Assembly: GCA_946965045.2 (NCBI GenBank)
Contig: OX337240.1
Span: forward strand, 124,001 to 188,000
Reading direction: 5' to 3'
Origin: Epithemia pelagica
Lineage: Eukaryota; Bacillariophyta; Bacillariophyceae; Surirellales; Surirellaceae
Length of the DNA stretch: 64,000 nt
The notes beneath the pieces were generated by a model that saw only the letters and a program-made list of their open reading frames with translations, was not told the DNA's origin and searched no databases. The stretch's first letter is position 1. Each line of letters opens with the position of its first letter. A program made the translations under genes and the position numbers. Below, piece after piece: positions 1 to 9,101 of the stretch.

Positions 1-639
1 TTCATGGTTATCAATACCCACAATAGTGATATGGCGGGCAGTCTTAGAAAGGATGCGCATGTCAGAACCAGCAAGTCCTCCATTAGCACCACGGTCAATC
101 AATTGATTTCCTGGTAAAGTAGATTTCCTGGAAAACAGATAGCGTGGAACATGTCCTGCTTGTTTATGCATGTTGGTTTTGAAAGTAACCTTCTTGCTCG
201 TCTTGGACTTGGCGTTAGAAAGAACACTAGTCAGGTCAGTTGCCGGGTGATTGATATCAGTCGTCATGGCTTGGTTGATAAATTGTGTAACCGGATCTGA
301 ATCATCTGGATGCTCAGGGACAACGCCAGGTGAGTCGTCATCAGATGCAACTTGGTTGGGGTCAGGATCAGGTTCCGGATCAATGTCGAGGGCATGTGTT
401 TGCACTTTCCTCGGTGTTGTTGATGAAGGTGCTTGAATCATCTTGTTATACTCAATGATCAACTTGCGATCTTCTTCAGAAAGTTTGAACCATAGGTCAC
501 GCGGTAGACTAACCTTGGACGAAGAGGATGGAGATTCAGATGTCGCTGTGGTGTTATGGACATGATACTCCATATCATCTTGTGAGGTTATGTCAGCATC
601 TGTATCTTGGCCATATAGTGATTCATGTTGTTTGACATG
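1..639 (-). CDS. Retrotransposon Pol, N-terminal part (runs off window)
   Basis: This is an open frame without an internal stop from 639 to the window edge, in the same frame as the gag ORF and separated from it only by a TGA at 640-642. The encoded segment has an acidic, Pro/Ser-rich linker. It ends in LIDRGANGGLAGSD, which matches the aspartic protease active-site region of copia-type polyproteins (D-x-G-A with downstream Gly). There is no ATG at the junction, so expression presumably needs readthrough of the UGA. Integrase and reverse transcriptase would lie beyond the left edge. Confidence 0.7.
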
Positions 640-1827
640 TCAACGGCGACTATGAACAGATGACTGGGTTGCTTGATCATGGTCATAAGCTGCATCTAGA
701 AGGAGACGGAAGTATGATTGATAGCAAAGGGATTTTGCACCGGATTTGGTGTTCACCACATTATCCAAGATCTTGACTCGGCGGAGATCAGGTACCTTTT
801 CTACAGCTTGCATGAAGAAGGTCATCCTGGTATGATCAGGGATGCGATCAGACAATGTCACTAGATTGTCTAGCAAACGTAGCTGCTCTTGAAAGTGTAG
901 AAGAAATTGATGTGTTGTTCCGCGCCATGTGTCGTCAAGACGTAGATTGGAAATGTAGTTGGTTAAACGGAGAACCTCTCGCTTTGCTAGGTCGGATTCG
1001 GTATGCAAAGAGTGTAACTTCTGCAATACGGCACGCGCATCTTCATCATGTTCATGTTCACGTACATAGGCTCGACCTTGGTCAGTCTGAATGATACGGA
1101 CAAGAACAGAGTAAAGAAATACTTGTTGCTCTTGAAAAAGTTCTTCGGCATACTCATCATCATGGGGTGGTGTGTATTTGAAATTCAGAACGTTGGATAG
1201 GCCTTGAGCCTTAGCTGTAGTCTTGAATACACGCCAGAATGAATCGTAGTATCGTTCATCCTTGAATACCTCATATGCAGTTGCATCGCGCTTAGTTCCC
1301 TTTCTGAATGCTGTAAGGTCTTGTTGAGATTGGGATGCGGCAGTAACTGTGCTGACAGATTTCACAGATGACGGTGACTTCATTGGCGAGACTGGGACTT
1401 GACTAGGTGGTCCCTTAGAGAAATCTGTGTTGATCCTCCAAGTGTTGAACTCTTTCCTCGTTAGGTTCATCCAGTCGCTATTGGATAGCTCGTCTTGAAT
1501 TTCATTGGTCTTGTATATGGCCCAATAAGCCAAGAGCTTGATCTGCTGTCTTGTGGGGCCTTGTAGATCATGTGTCTGTTTGTTGACCTTGTATTGTGTC
1601 AGTTCCTTCATGGATTCCTCGGTATTAGTTTGCATATACGAGATAACATGGGTAATGTTCTCAAAACCATGGTATTTCATCCACTTCATTAAGTAGTCGG
1701 CCCTTTCTTTGGTAAAGAATTGGCAGACAGTAAATATGATGTGGTCAAATAGGTCTGTGTCCGAGACATTGTCTTGGTTATCTTCTCCCTTAAGAGTCGT
1801 AGGTGTCTTGGGTGATTGAGGATCCAT
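640..1827 (-). CDS. Gag-like capsid protein of copia-type element
   Basis: A 395-residue ORF starting with ATG at 1827. The first third is mixed acidic/basic (MDPQSPKTPT...). The C-terminal part contains the pattern seen in diatom copia Gag proteins: a helical region with a conserved Leu-Arg spacing, then Y-Q-S-Y-F-R-L-L-L-D-A-A-Y-D-H-D near residue 375. No CCHC zinc knuckle is visible. The ORF ends with TGA at 640-642, which sits in the 12-bp palindrome TTGACATGTCAA, and pol continues in the same frame. It would form the virus-like particle of the element. The family call is by architecture and motif resemblance. Confidence 0.65.
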   Translation of the reverse strand: MDPQSPKTPTTLKGEDNQDNVSDTDLFDHIIFTVCQFFTKERADYLMKWMKYHGFENITHVISYMQTNTEESMKELTQYKVNKQTHDLQGPTRQQIKLLAYWAIYKTNEIQDELSNSDWMNLTRKEFNTWRINTDFSKGPPSQVPVSPMKSPSSVKSVSTVTAASQSQQDLTAFRKGTKRDATAYEVFKDERYYDSFWRVFKTTAKAQGLSNVLNFKYTPPHDDEYAEELFQEQQVFLYSVLVRIIQTDQGRAYVREHEHDEDARAVLQKLHSLHTESDLAKREVLRLTNYISNLRLDDTWRGTTHQFLLHFQEQLRLLDNLVTLSDRIPDHTRMTFFMQAVEKVPDLRRVKILDNVVNTKSGAKSLCYQSYFRLLLDAAYDHDQATQSSVHSRR

Positions 1828-1830
1828 GGT

Positions 1831-1960
1831 GTTATTTGGTTGGTTCGATGTTTATTTAATGTGCGGTGTGATGTGGTTTATTTAATGTGTGATGTGTTAT
1901 TTGGTTGGTTCGATGTTTATTTAATGTGCGGTGTGATGTGGTTTATTTAATGTGTGATGT
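1831..1960. repeat. 65-bp tandem duplication just upstream of gag
   Basis: Two adjacent copies of a 65-bp unit start at 1831 and 1896 (both begin GTTATTTGGTTGG). They lie immediately before the gag ATG of the minus-strand element, in its leader or inter-ORF region. The stretch up to about 2110 has further short repeats, such as ACAAATTTTCGCCGA twice near 2060-2100 and CGTATGTACCACGT-like repeats near 1985-2010. Confidence 0.85.
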
Positions 1961-2212
1961 GATGTGAACCCGGATGTACCACGTGTGCCACGTATGTACC
2001 ACGTATGTGATACCCGGATGTGTGTTGTGATGTGCGACTCCTGGAAATTTCCGTTGATTTCGACAAATTTTCGCCGAGTTTCAACAAATTTTCGCCGAAT
2101 TTTCGCGATTTGACGGGAATGTGTGGCGTGTTGTGCGACCAAGGGTACCCGGATGTGCGTTGAGTTTAAGTCTTGGAAAGGTTTTGAGAGGACGGGAGTT
2201 AACTATGAGTAA

Positions 2213-2992
2213 TTAAGCTTCGGTCTCCGAATCCCCACTCTCTTCCGAATAATCAGAGTTGTTTCCAGGCTCAGATGGAGCAGCACAAGCAACAGAAGAA
2301 GGGGTATCACCTTCAGCCAGGTGGTTCTCGACCTCGGTACGCAAAGGGAAGATAGTTGCACGATGGTCCTCGATGGTATGGACCTCGTGGATGTAGGCAA
2401 CGTAGTTATCTAGGCGTACAACGTTAGGAGGCAGAGGGCAAGTCGTCGTGTTCACGACGTGGATGGTATTGTAGTATCCAGTTGGGCTCTCGAAGGTTAG
2501 GAAGCGGAGGTGGACAGTACGGATGGGGTTGCCCGAGAGGGCGGCCAAGATGAGGCGACGCCTCGGAGAACGATGAAGTTGGTCGTTCAGACGGTCAATG
2601 TCTTCTTGGTCGACGATGTGGGTCACCGATTGGAACTGGCGTTCGATCTGGGTCTCCCCACGGATGATCTCGGGATCGAAGGTCGAACAAGTTGGTTGAC
2701 GGAAGTACTTGATATGATCAGCAATCAACCGGGTGGTACGACGGGATCGAGAAGGGACGAGCCGACGAGGCGGACTCGGGGGCCGAAGCAACGGCGCAGG
2801 GATTGGAGCGTGAGGCTGGGTTGGAGTCTCGAATGGGTTGCTGTTGGAACTGTCGACGGAGATGTTGACCGATGTGTTGGCTGCCATCGGCGTCGGCACC
2901 AGTTCCTGCTGCACCAGGGTATCGGGCTGCCCGGGATGCAGGTTGGCTCGATAGATCTGTCGTACAGGAGTGATAATCTCGTTAGTATCCAT
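2213..2992 (-). CDS. Hypothetical extra ORF upstream of gag
   Basis: A 259-residue ORF with ATG at 2992, placed between the probable LTR and gag and on the same strand. I do not recognise the family. Visible features are a Pro-rich segment (residues about 55-85), an Arg-rich patch followed by a hydrophilic middle, and a very acidic Ser/Glu tail (NNSDYSEESGDSETEA). It is more GC-rich than the gag ORF. It could be an accessory ORF of the retrotransposon or a captured host fragment. Confidence 0.5.
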   Translation of the reverse strand: MDTNEIITPVRQIYRANLHPGQPDTLVQQELVPTPMAANTSVNISVDSSNSNPFETPTQPHAPIPAPLLRPPSPPRRLVPSRSRRTTRLIADHIKYFRQPTCSTFDPEIIRGETQIERQFQSVTHIVDQEDIDRLNDQLHRSPRRRLILAALSGNPIRTVHLRFLTFESPTGYYNTIHVVNTTTCPLPPNVVRLDNYVAYIHEVHTIEDHRATIFPLRTEVENHLAEGDTPSSVACAAPSEPGNNSDYSEESGDSETEA

Positions 2993-3677
2993 GAAACCAC
3001 AAGGAAATAAGCTTTGAGACTGTTAATCTGTTACAATTCTTTCTGAATCGTAGGGACATTGATGCTCGGTAGAGCAGACAATCAGGTAGGTCACCAACCG
3101 ATACAAGCTTCTCAGGGTCAGAGAAGCAAGCAAGTCGAAGTCTATCAGAAGGATAGTCGGGACACAAAAGAAGATGTGATAAATGGTGATATTGTTAGAT
3201 TGTGTGTTGATTACTACGATAGGTCTACGTGAAATGTTCGGTCCTGCCAAGGGTCGTGTGTCATAGGTTCTTGGCGGCAACAGGTTTGGAATAGTTGGAG
3301 TTGATTCATGTGATGTATATGACATGTATATGTGGGCGGATAACATATACAGGGTCAACAGCTCTTGCTTTGGGTTGGCATAGTTGTTTTCATGGCGCGC
3401 AGCTTGTTGACAATTTGGAGATTGTGGGAATGGAAATATGGTCTCGCGTGATCGTGTGTCGTGCTTGGGATACTTAGACCGTTGGGTCGGATAGATGCCG
3501 ATAGCGCTCGGATGTCGCTTGGGCGCGTTCGATGATTTCGGGCGCGTACGCTTAGGGCGTTAGTATAATGTCCGAGCAACGGCCAAATTTACGTCCGTTG
3601 TAATACCGCACGACCCAGTTTAGTCTTGAGAGTGAGTTCGTCAATCTATTCTCACTTTTCATGATTTGCGAAGAAAT

Positions 3678-3756
3678 ATAGGTCGATATAGCGCGAAGCT
3701 AGGAAACATAGCTCGAAGCTAGAGGGCATGATGCGATAGCACGAGGCTATGTGACA
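3678..3756. promoter_or_regulatory. Triplicated hairpin motif in probable LTR
   Basis: Three related copies of TAGC(G/T/A)CGAAGCTA-type sequence occur in about 80 bp: TATAGCGCGAAGCTAG, CATAGCTCGAAGCTAG and GATAGCACGAGGCTAT. Each can form a short TAGC...GCTA stem. Iterated motifs in the U3 part of an LTR are usual places for transcriptional control elements; that role is inferred here from position only. Confidence 0.4.
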
Positions 3757-3780
3757 TGGGGAATCGATGAGATGTAGAAT

Positions 3781-4547
3781 CTAACCACCATAGACGGTGA
3801 GAATTCTAACATCGGGCATAATCACCTGTTGTTCCAACAAGTGGGTGCCCAATTGAACGGCTTGTGCTAGTGAAATGTCAAAGTGTGCTTGCAGAGCTCG
3901 CGTCGCTTGTTCCCCCGTAAAAATATTGCGATGCACAGTCCATCCCTTGGTAACGTCTTGTATGGGCAATAGGTCCTTGAGCAATTCGTCATTTCCAACA
4001 CGGTCATTTTCTTGTTTTTGTTGTTTGGCGTTTGTTGCTGCGGACCGTCTTCTTTTGTAGTACGAGTACTAGTTGGTAGGACAATGGAATATTCCTCAGT
4101 GCCTCGGGGAGGTCCCAGATCCACGACAGTTTCAGGAGAGTGTTGAGGAATTTGAAAGCGTGGATTGGAGGGATCAAACTGTTGTTCAATTTCTTGTTGA
4201 AACCGTTGATAGGCCGATTGATAGACGACTCGTTTTTCCTGCTGCTCCTCCTTTTTGCTCTTATTGATCTTCTTCTTCTTGTTATCCTGGACTGTCTCAC
4301 AATGGTCCGTTCCATCCCATTCGTGCAGGACGGCCAAGGTTTCATCGACGCCTCCGACATGACGGGTATTGAAAAAGACTTGCGGTGTTGATCGACGACC
4401 CTGACTGAGAGCAATCATATCGGCTCGCTTGTCGGGATGTTGGGTGGCACTAATTTGCACCAAGGGAATGCCCCGCCGTGCAAAAGCCGCCTCGACGCGA
4501 CGACTGTGCGGACAGCCGTCGGCACAAAACATGGTAATGCGGCCCAT
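3781..4547 (-). pseudogene. Glutaredoxin-DEP domain protein, truncated and frameshifted
   Basis: The start ATG is at 4547 (MGRITMFCADGCPHSRR...). Residues 1-80 form a glutaredoxin fold with a C-x-x-C-like CADGCPHS active site and the TPQVFFN cis-Pro loop. A charged linker follows. A DEP domain (GWTVHRNIFTGEQATRAL...) lies in a different frame from about 4005 to 3781. The two frames must be joined between about 4068 and 3985, either by a small indel or by a 32-bp GT-AG gap that would restore frame but is too short for a normal intron. The DEP domain stops abruptly after VIMPD, within 55 bp of the retrotransposon edge, so the 3' end was probably displaced by that insertion. Expected role when intact: redox or signalling scaffold. 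Confidence 0.7.
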
Positions 4548-5635
4548 GGTGATGATTGTGTGTGGAATTGGTAGTTTTTTTGGTGTTCCGAACGAATATA
4601 GCAAGAAGATATCCAAAAAAGGAGCTGGAGCAAACAAAAATTGTGACACTGTGGTTGCCCATTGCCCACAGCCCGACGCGACGGTTTCGTGACGCCCTGT
4701 AAACTTCGTGAGCACGAAAGAAGGTCGACGAGCTTCCCCTACCAGATGCTGTTCCAAAGTAGCTACGAAAATTATGGAATGATCAAGATCCAATCGTGCC
4801 TGATTCAAAAATGCCTAGGCCATTCGCGACCTTTGAAATTATAAGCCCTGGAATCGTGTGTTTGGTTGCTCCGGATTCCATCGAACGTACTCGTGCGTCA
4901 TTGGAAATTGTACAGGTCTCTAGACCCTTGACGGATTGATCGACTGTCAGGATCGACAGAACGACCGATTTTGGACACCCATACTCCTATTTTTAAAAGG
5001 TGGACAGAAGCAATAAAAAGAATAGTTTGGTCATCCCTTCGTTCGACCTGACGGGCCATGTTCACGTCCTGACGAAAACGACGGACGTTTGCTCCTTTCA
5101 TCAATATCCAAGGCTTCCAGAATTTTAGTTGGTCGTGGGGGACCTGGGGGCTCTGGTCCTCATTCGTGGGTGTTCTCTCCCGACCGCGATCGAGAAGCGA
5201 CTCCTTCTGTGCCACAAAAAAGATCCAGAAATGCCACGCGAAGAATTGATGGAACGACGTCGATCCGGTTGCCACAGTCTTCTACCGATCGACTACCATG
5301 AACCTATGCGTGATTGTTTCGTCGGATACAATTTCTCGTTCGCGATTGCCAAATCATTGTCGCTTTGGATTTGTTGGAGAAAGAGGAGCAAAACTCGCCG
5401 TTCCTGAAGTGTATTGTATATGGTGTACCTCTATATCTATACAGAACACAAGACAGTCCGTGGAACGAGGAACAATGCATGGAACCACGATTGTATTATT
5501 GTATTGTCGAGTATAGTTAGAGCCAATGGAATTGTTCTTGTTTCCGATTGGATTCGATGCAGCACAGCAACATGCATCTTCACCAGTCGACAAACGTTGT
5601 TGCAGGACACTGGGGACAACCATAGCACACGGCTC
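4548..5635. other. Intergenic, no supported gene
   Basis: This stretch of about 1.1 kb holds only short open frames with no recognisable composition or motif. I see no repeats shared with the neighbouring Ifi-6-16-like units. It is presumably the upstream region of the glutaredoxin gene and the downstream region of the first Ifi-6-16-like gene. Confidence 0.6.
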
Positions 5636-6097
5636 TCAAGACTGATGTAACGACAATGCGTTTGAGGGTTTGACATTATCCTCACGGTCCTCCGCTTGCC
5701 GCTCGGTCGACTCATTTGGCTCCTTTGTTCGACCAGCCGCAGTTGCTGCGACAATACCTGCAATCACAGCCATTGCCCCTGCCCAGAAACCAGTCACAAA
5801 GGTTCCCCTGGCATCCACCAAACTTTGAAGTACATGGGGCCATCCAGGTTCGACATAGACATTGCCCATGGATGGATGAGGACACAAGACTCCGGCCACA
5901 ATGCCACTGGCTCCAAATCCTGCTGCTGTGACAATGACACATGGAACCAAGACACACGCACCGGCAACCACAGCTACCGTTCCCACCTTTTTCATCCATT
6001 CCTTTTTGTCATGATGATCTTTGGGTTCGACTTGCGTTTTTTCAGTTTTGTTCATGGTCTTGCCACAAATGGAACCTGCCATTGTTTTCTCCGTCAT
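5636..6097 (-). CDS. Ifi-6-16/ISG12-like membrane protein, copy A (diverged)
   Basis: About 153 residues from the ATG at 6097 (an in-frame ATG at 6103 is also possible). The hydrophobic core GAC-VLVPCVIVTAAGFGASGIVAG matches the Ifi-6-16 family, small Gly/Ala-rich membrane proteins that in animals sit in mitochondrial or ER membranes. The second half of the core is degraded: the usual WQASIGN-AAGS stretch reads VLCPHPSMGNVYVEPG, although GTFVTGFWAG is kept. The N-terminal CPICGK of copies B and C reads GSICGK, so the first Cys is lost, and there is no CPHC motif at the C-terminus. The frame is open, but the protein has drifted and may be decaying. Confidence 0.65.
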   Translation of the reverse strand: MTEKTMAGSICGKTMNKTEKTQVEPKDHHDKKEWMKKVGTVAVVAGACVLVPCVIVTAAGFGASGIVAGVLCPHPSMGNVYVEPGWPHVLQSLVDARGTFVTGFWAGAMAVIAGIVAATAAGRTKEPNESTERQAEDREDNVKPSNALSLHQS

Positions 6098-6815
6098 GAT
6101 CATAATATGTCTTGGGGATGGTGGTAGCGAAATGATAAGAGATACTGCGATGCACAGGGAGCAACGAGTCCCCAAAAAACACTACTACCCGTCACGAGCC
6201 GTTATCGCAACACCAATAACACCAGCAACCTCAACGGTCCGACTACATCATGAACCAGGACCTCAACACAAAGACGGATGTATGTGAGAAGCGGGACCTC
6301 AAATTGTCTCAATCGTTGGGTCGGGGCGATAGAGCTGAAGTCCCGTTTCCAAGACCGATCAGGGATCCAGACGCGACGGAGAAGCGACTTTTATGCGGTG
6401 GTTTGTTTTTGCATTTGGATGGTTTGCCTTGCTCCATGATAATGAACACGAGGAGTCCCGGTCAAGAGGAAAAACCACATGTCGTCGATTTTGGCAGCAT
6501 CTCTCGAGGTGTTACTGGTGTTCAGCACCTGCCCAGCGGTGCATCGGCTTTGCCATTCACAATACCACAGTCTGGCCGCACGCAATCACCAGCAGCTTAT
6601 CGTCTTATTCCACTCTGCTACTTGCAAACATTATGGAGAACACGCCAGACAACATTTCGAAACAATGTCAACCACTAATACAGTGTATGTGTGTGTGGAG
6701 ATGGACGAAACCGGGTCCAACGTGTAGCATCCACGACAACGCCATCAACCCCTACCACTGCACGACAAAAGAAACTGTAACCACAATAGCGGAAGAAGAT
6801 CGGACTACTTCCTAT
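6098..6815. other. Intergenic between Ifi-6-16-like copies A and B
   Basis: About 700 bp with no gene I can support. It contains, near 6288-6310, the motif GAAGCGGGACCTCAAATTGTCT, which recurs near 8248 and 9526 in front of other members of the cluster. Confidence 0.6.
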
Positions 6816-7408
6816 CTACATGGAGTATACTCCCAAAATACGATTTTTTTCTTGGAATGTTCTCTTTTGCTGGGATCGTTTCGACGCCGTCGAGGCACCA
6901 CTAGTTGTCACAGTCGCATGACAATGGGGACAAGTGTACGTGACGATTTCCGGCTCTGACTCCTCCGTCTCCTCTTCCTTCGACGTTTCCTGTTCGTCGT
7001 CGTTTGGACTACCAGCCTTGGCGGCCGCGGTCGCACCTGCGGCAACGGCCGCACCTCCTCCCCACATGCCCGTCACAAAGGTTCCGGTGGCACCTAGACT
7101 TTGCAGACCGGCAAAGGCAGATCCCGCAGCCACATTCCCAATCGATGCTTGCCAGGCGCCGCCGAACCAGCAATGATCCCACCGGCTCCAAATCCTGCTG
7201 CGGCGGCAATGGCACACGGAACCAATACAATCCCACCGACAACTGCAGCTGCCGTTCCCACCTTTTTCATCAATTCCTTGTCATCCTTCTTTTGCTTGTC
7301 GTCTTCATTCTTGTTCTTTGGAGTCTTGGTTTCTTCTGATTTTCCTTGGTCAAGAGTCTTGTTCATGGTTTTGCCACAAATGGGACATGTCATCCTAGTG
7401 GCCGTCAT
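6816..7408 (-). pseudogene. Ifi-6-16/ISG12-like protein, copy B (4-nt deletion)
   Basis: The N-terminal half (ATG at 7408) reads MTATRMTCPICGKTMNK, a Lys/Asp-rich linker, then the membrane core up to GFGAGGIIAGSAA. The C-terminal half is in another frame (WQASIGNVAAGSAFAGLQSLGATGTFVTGMWGGG, an acidic linker, then YTCPHCHATVTT). Aligning the DNA with copy C shows four bases missing just after 7158 (GCG-CCGCCGAA against GCGGCTGCCGCCGAA), which explains the shift. All other hallmarks, including both CxxC pairs, are intact, so the lesion is recent or an assembly error. Confidence 0.8.
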
Positions 7409-8290
7409 TTGGGATCTTTACAGTTTTTGGTTGGCGATGGTAACAACGATTCAAGTGTTCAAGCAAACGGATTGGAAAACAATGAGAGACGAGAGGGACA
7501 CCCACAGCTTGGAGTTTCCGAAGCAAAAACTCACAATGGCACGACACAACGAGCGCCGCCAACCCAGCAGTAACAACAATTAAGGAAGAAAGCGAGGACA
7601 AAAACTCTCTCTTGTTGTTTGAAGAAAAGGGTGACGCACGATGGTCGTTCTGCAGAATTTACCAATCAAACTTCAAGATGTGTACATGGAGAAGAAAGGG
7701 TTCCTCACCACGAATCATAACAACGGTTCAGACAACACGTTTCCAAAAAATTAAAGCATCGTCGTTTGTCGTTCACGGGGATGCTTTTTTCGTGCAGGTC
7801 TGGCTTTTGCGTTCACTGTCTGTCTCTACAAAAGAGAGAGAGGACGGAACAAACGCCGGCTCGAATCCAAAGGAATGCACAAACGTGTGGGCAAACCTGT
7901 GGTCCTGGATCCAAACAAATTCATTCCCCGGAACAATAATTGTAGAAAAGTGTGTCGGTGTAGATAGGGGAGTTCGTGCGGGTACCTCCACACGAGCCAA
8001 TCAGGGATGAAACAAATTATACTTGAAGGTTCTCGTTTCGACGATCAAGGCAACCTTTACCAATATTTCGTGGTACATCGATACAGGACGTGTCGCGATG
8101 GTACGTTACACTCCTACAACGGTCGAGCTTTTCTAATAGCAAGCATGTTTGTTTGGTTTCTCTGTGGTTCCTGTCTCCATCAGTCTATCTCATTATTTCG
8201 TATAACAGGGGAGACGGAGTGATAATGGTAGAAGCCACACGATAGCGAAGCGCGACCTCAAATCGTCTCATTCTCATTTGAAATATTAGT
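7409..8290. other. Intergenic, partly duplicated upstream region
   Basis: No gene is supported. From about 7970 to 8270 the sequence resembles 9230-9540 in front of copy C (shared GATACAGGAC, GGTCGAGCTTTTCTA and GCGAAGCG-GACCTCAAATCGTCT). This suggests that a larger unit containing a gene and its 5' flank was duplicated. Confidence 0.6.
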
Positions 8291-8299
8291 ATGGATAGT

Positions 8300-8470
8300 T
8301 CTTATTAGATCGCATGACAGGGGACAAGTGTACGTGAAGATTTCGGGCTCGGAATCCTCCGTCTCCTGCTTCTTCGGCGTTTCCTTTTCGTCGTTTACCA
8401 AATGGAGGAAGAAGATCGGACTACCTCTCTGAGTGCACTACCATCAAATGGCGCGATTCTTCTTGAATTG
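8300..8470 (-). pseudogene. Remnant of an Ifi-6-16-like gene 3' end
   Basis: Positions about 8310-8395 match the C-terminal coding region of copy B (GGGGACAAGTGTACGTGA, then the acidic-linker codons). They are followed by sequence matching the 3' flank (GAAGAAGATCGGACTAC at 8405 and at 6795). The membrane core is missing. It is a partial duplicate left between copies B and C. Confidence 0.7.
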
Positions 8471-8477
8471 TTCTCTA

Positions 8478-9101
8478 CTACTGAGATCGGTTCGACGCTG
8501 CTACTGAACCACCACCCGTCGTCACAGTCGCATGACAATGGGGACAAGTGTACGTGGTGAAGATTTCAGACTCGAACTCGTTTCTCTGCTGCTCCTCTTG
8601 CGATTGGTCTTTTTCTTCTATGCCGTTTCGACTACCAGCCACGGCAGTGGCTGCGCCCGCGGCGACGCTGGCTCCACCTCCCCACATGCCCGTCACAAAG
8701 GTTCCGGTGGCACCCATACTTTGGAGACTGGCAAAGGTCGATCCAGCAGCCATATTCCCAATCGATGCTTGCCACGCGGCTGCCGCCGAATTAGCCATGA
8801 TACCACTGGCTCCAAATCCTGCGGCTGAGGCAGCGACACAGGGAACAACGACACAAGCACCGGGAATTAAAGCTGCCCGTCCCACCGTTTTCATCCATTC
8901 CTTATCATCCTTCTTGTCGTCGTCGTCGTCTCCATTCTTATCTTGGGTGTCGGGATCTTGAGAGTCCTCCTTCTTCTCCTTCTTTGGATTCGTGGTATCG
9001 AATTCTTGTGTTTCTCGCGTTTTGTCTTGATGGGCAATCTTGTTCATGGGCTTGCCACAGATGGGACATGTCATCCTTCTACTACAAGTGGTGGTCGTCA
9101 T
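8478..9101 (-). CDS. Ifi-6-16/ISG12-like membrane protein with flanking CxxC motifs, copy C
   Basis: 207 residues from the ATG at 9101. Order: N-terminal MTCPICGKPMNK (residues about 10-21); a highly charged linker with a run of Asp; two hydrophobic segments forming the Ifi-6-16 core (GACVVVPCVAASAAGFGASGI, then AAGSTFASLQSMGATGTFVTGM) at about residues 85-150; an acidic linker; and a C-terminal TTYTCPHCHATVTTGGG near residue 190. The Gly-Ala core with LQS-GATG is the family signature of animal ISG12/IFI27 and IFI6. The two CxxC pairs could together bind one metal if both ends lie on the same side of the membrane; that is inference. This is the best preserved member of the cluster. Confidence 0.85.
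   Translation of the reverse strand: MTTTTCSRRMTCPICGKPMNKIAHQDKTRETQEFDTTNPKKEKKEDSQDPDTQDKNGDDDDDKKDDKEWMKTVGRAALIPGACVVVPCVAASAAGFGASGIMANSAAAAWQASIGNMAAGSTFASLQSMGATGTFVTGMWGGGASVAAGAATAVAGSRNGIEEKDQSQEEQQRNEFESEIFTTYTCPHCHATVTTGGGSVAASNRSQ

Larger units (their letters stand above)
1..3811 (-). mobile_element. Ty1/copia-type LTR retrotransposon, 5' half
   Basis: Read on the minus strand the order is a probable 5' LTR (roughly 3811 or 3756 down to an unresolved point near 3.0-3.3 kb), an extra ORF (2213-2992), a gag-like ORF (640-1827) and the beginning of pol (639 to the window edge). The outer LTR edge is ambiguous: TGTTAGAATTC begins at 3811 and TGTCACATAGC at 3756, and both have the TG start expected of an LTR. 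Only one LTR is inside the window, so neither end can be verified by comparison. The element lies directly against a truncated glutaredoxin-DEP gene. Confidence 0.75.

Noticed and set aside
1896-3300. tRNA-type primer binding site for the first retrotransposon
   Set aside because: I searched by eye for the usual initiator-tRNA complement (TGGTA-CAGAGC type) and found no convincing match, so the inner LTR edge is left open.
4036-4067. 32-bp GT-AG intron joining the glutaredoxin and DEP frames
   Set aside because: It would restore frame but is far shorter than the other introns in this window (64-127 bp); an indel is simpler.
4898-5275. 125-codon minus-strand frame in the intergenic region
   Set aside because: No domain, signal peptide or repeat; length is compatible with chance.
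7612-8010. 132-codon plus-strand frame between Ifi-6-16-like copies
   Set aside because: Part of it lies in duplicated non-coding flank (from about 7970) and its homologous region near copy C does not keep the frame.
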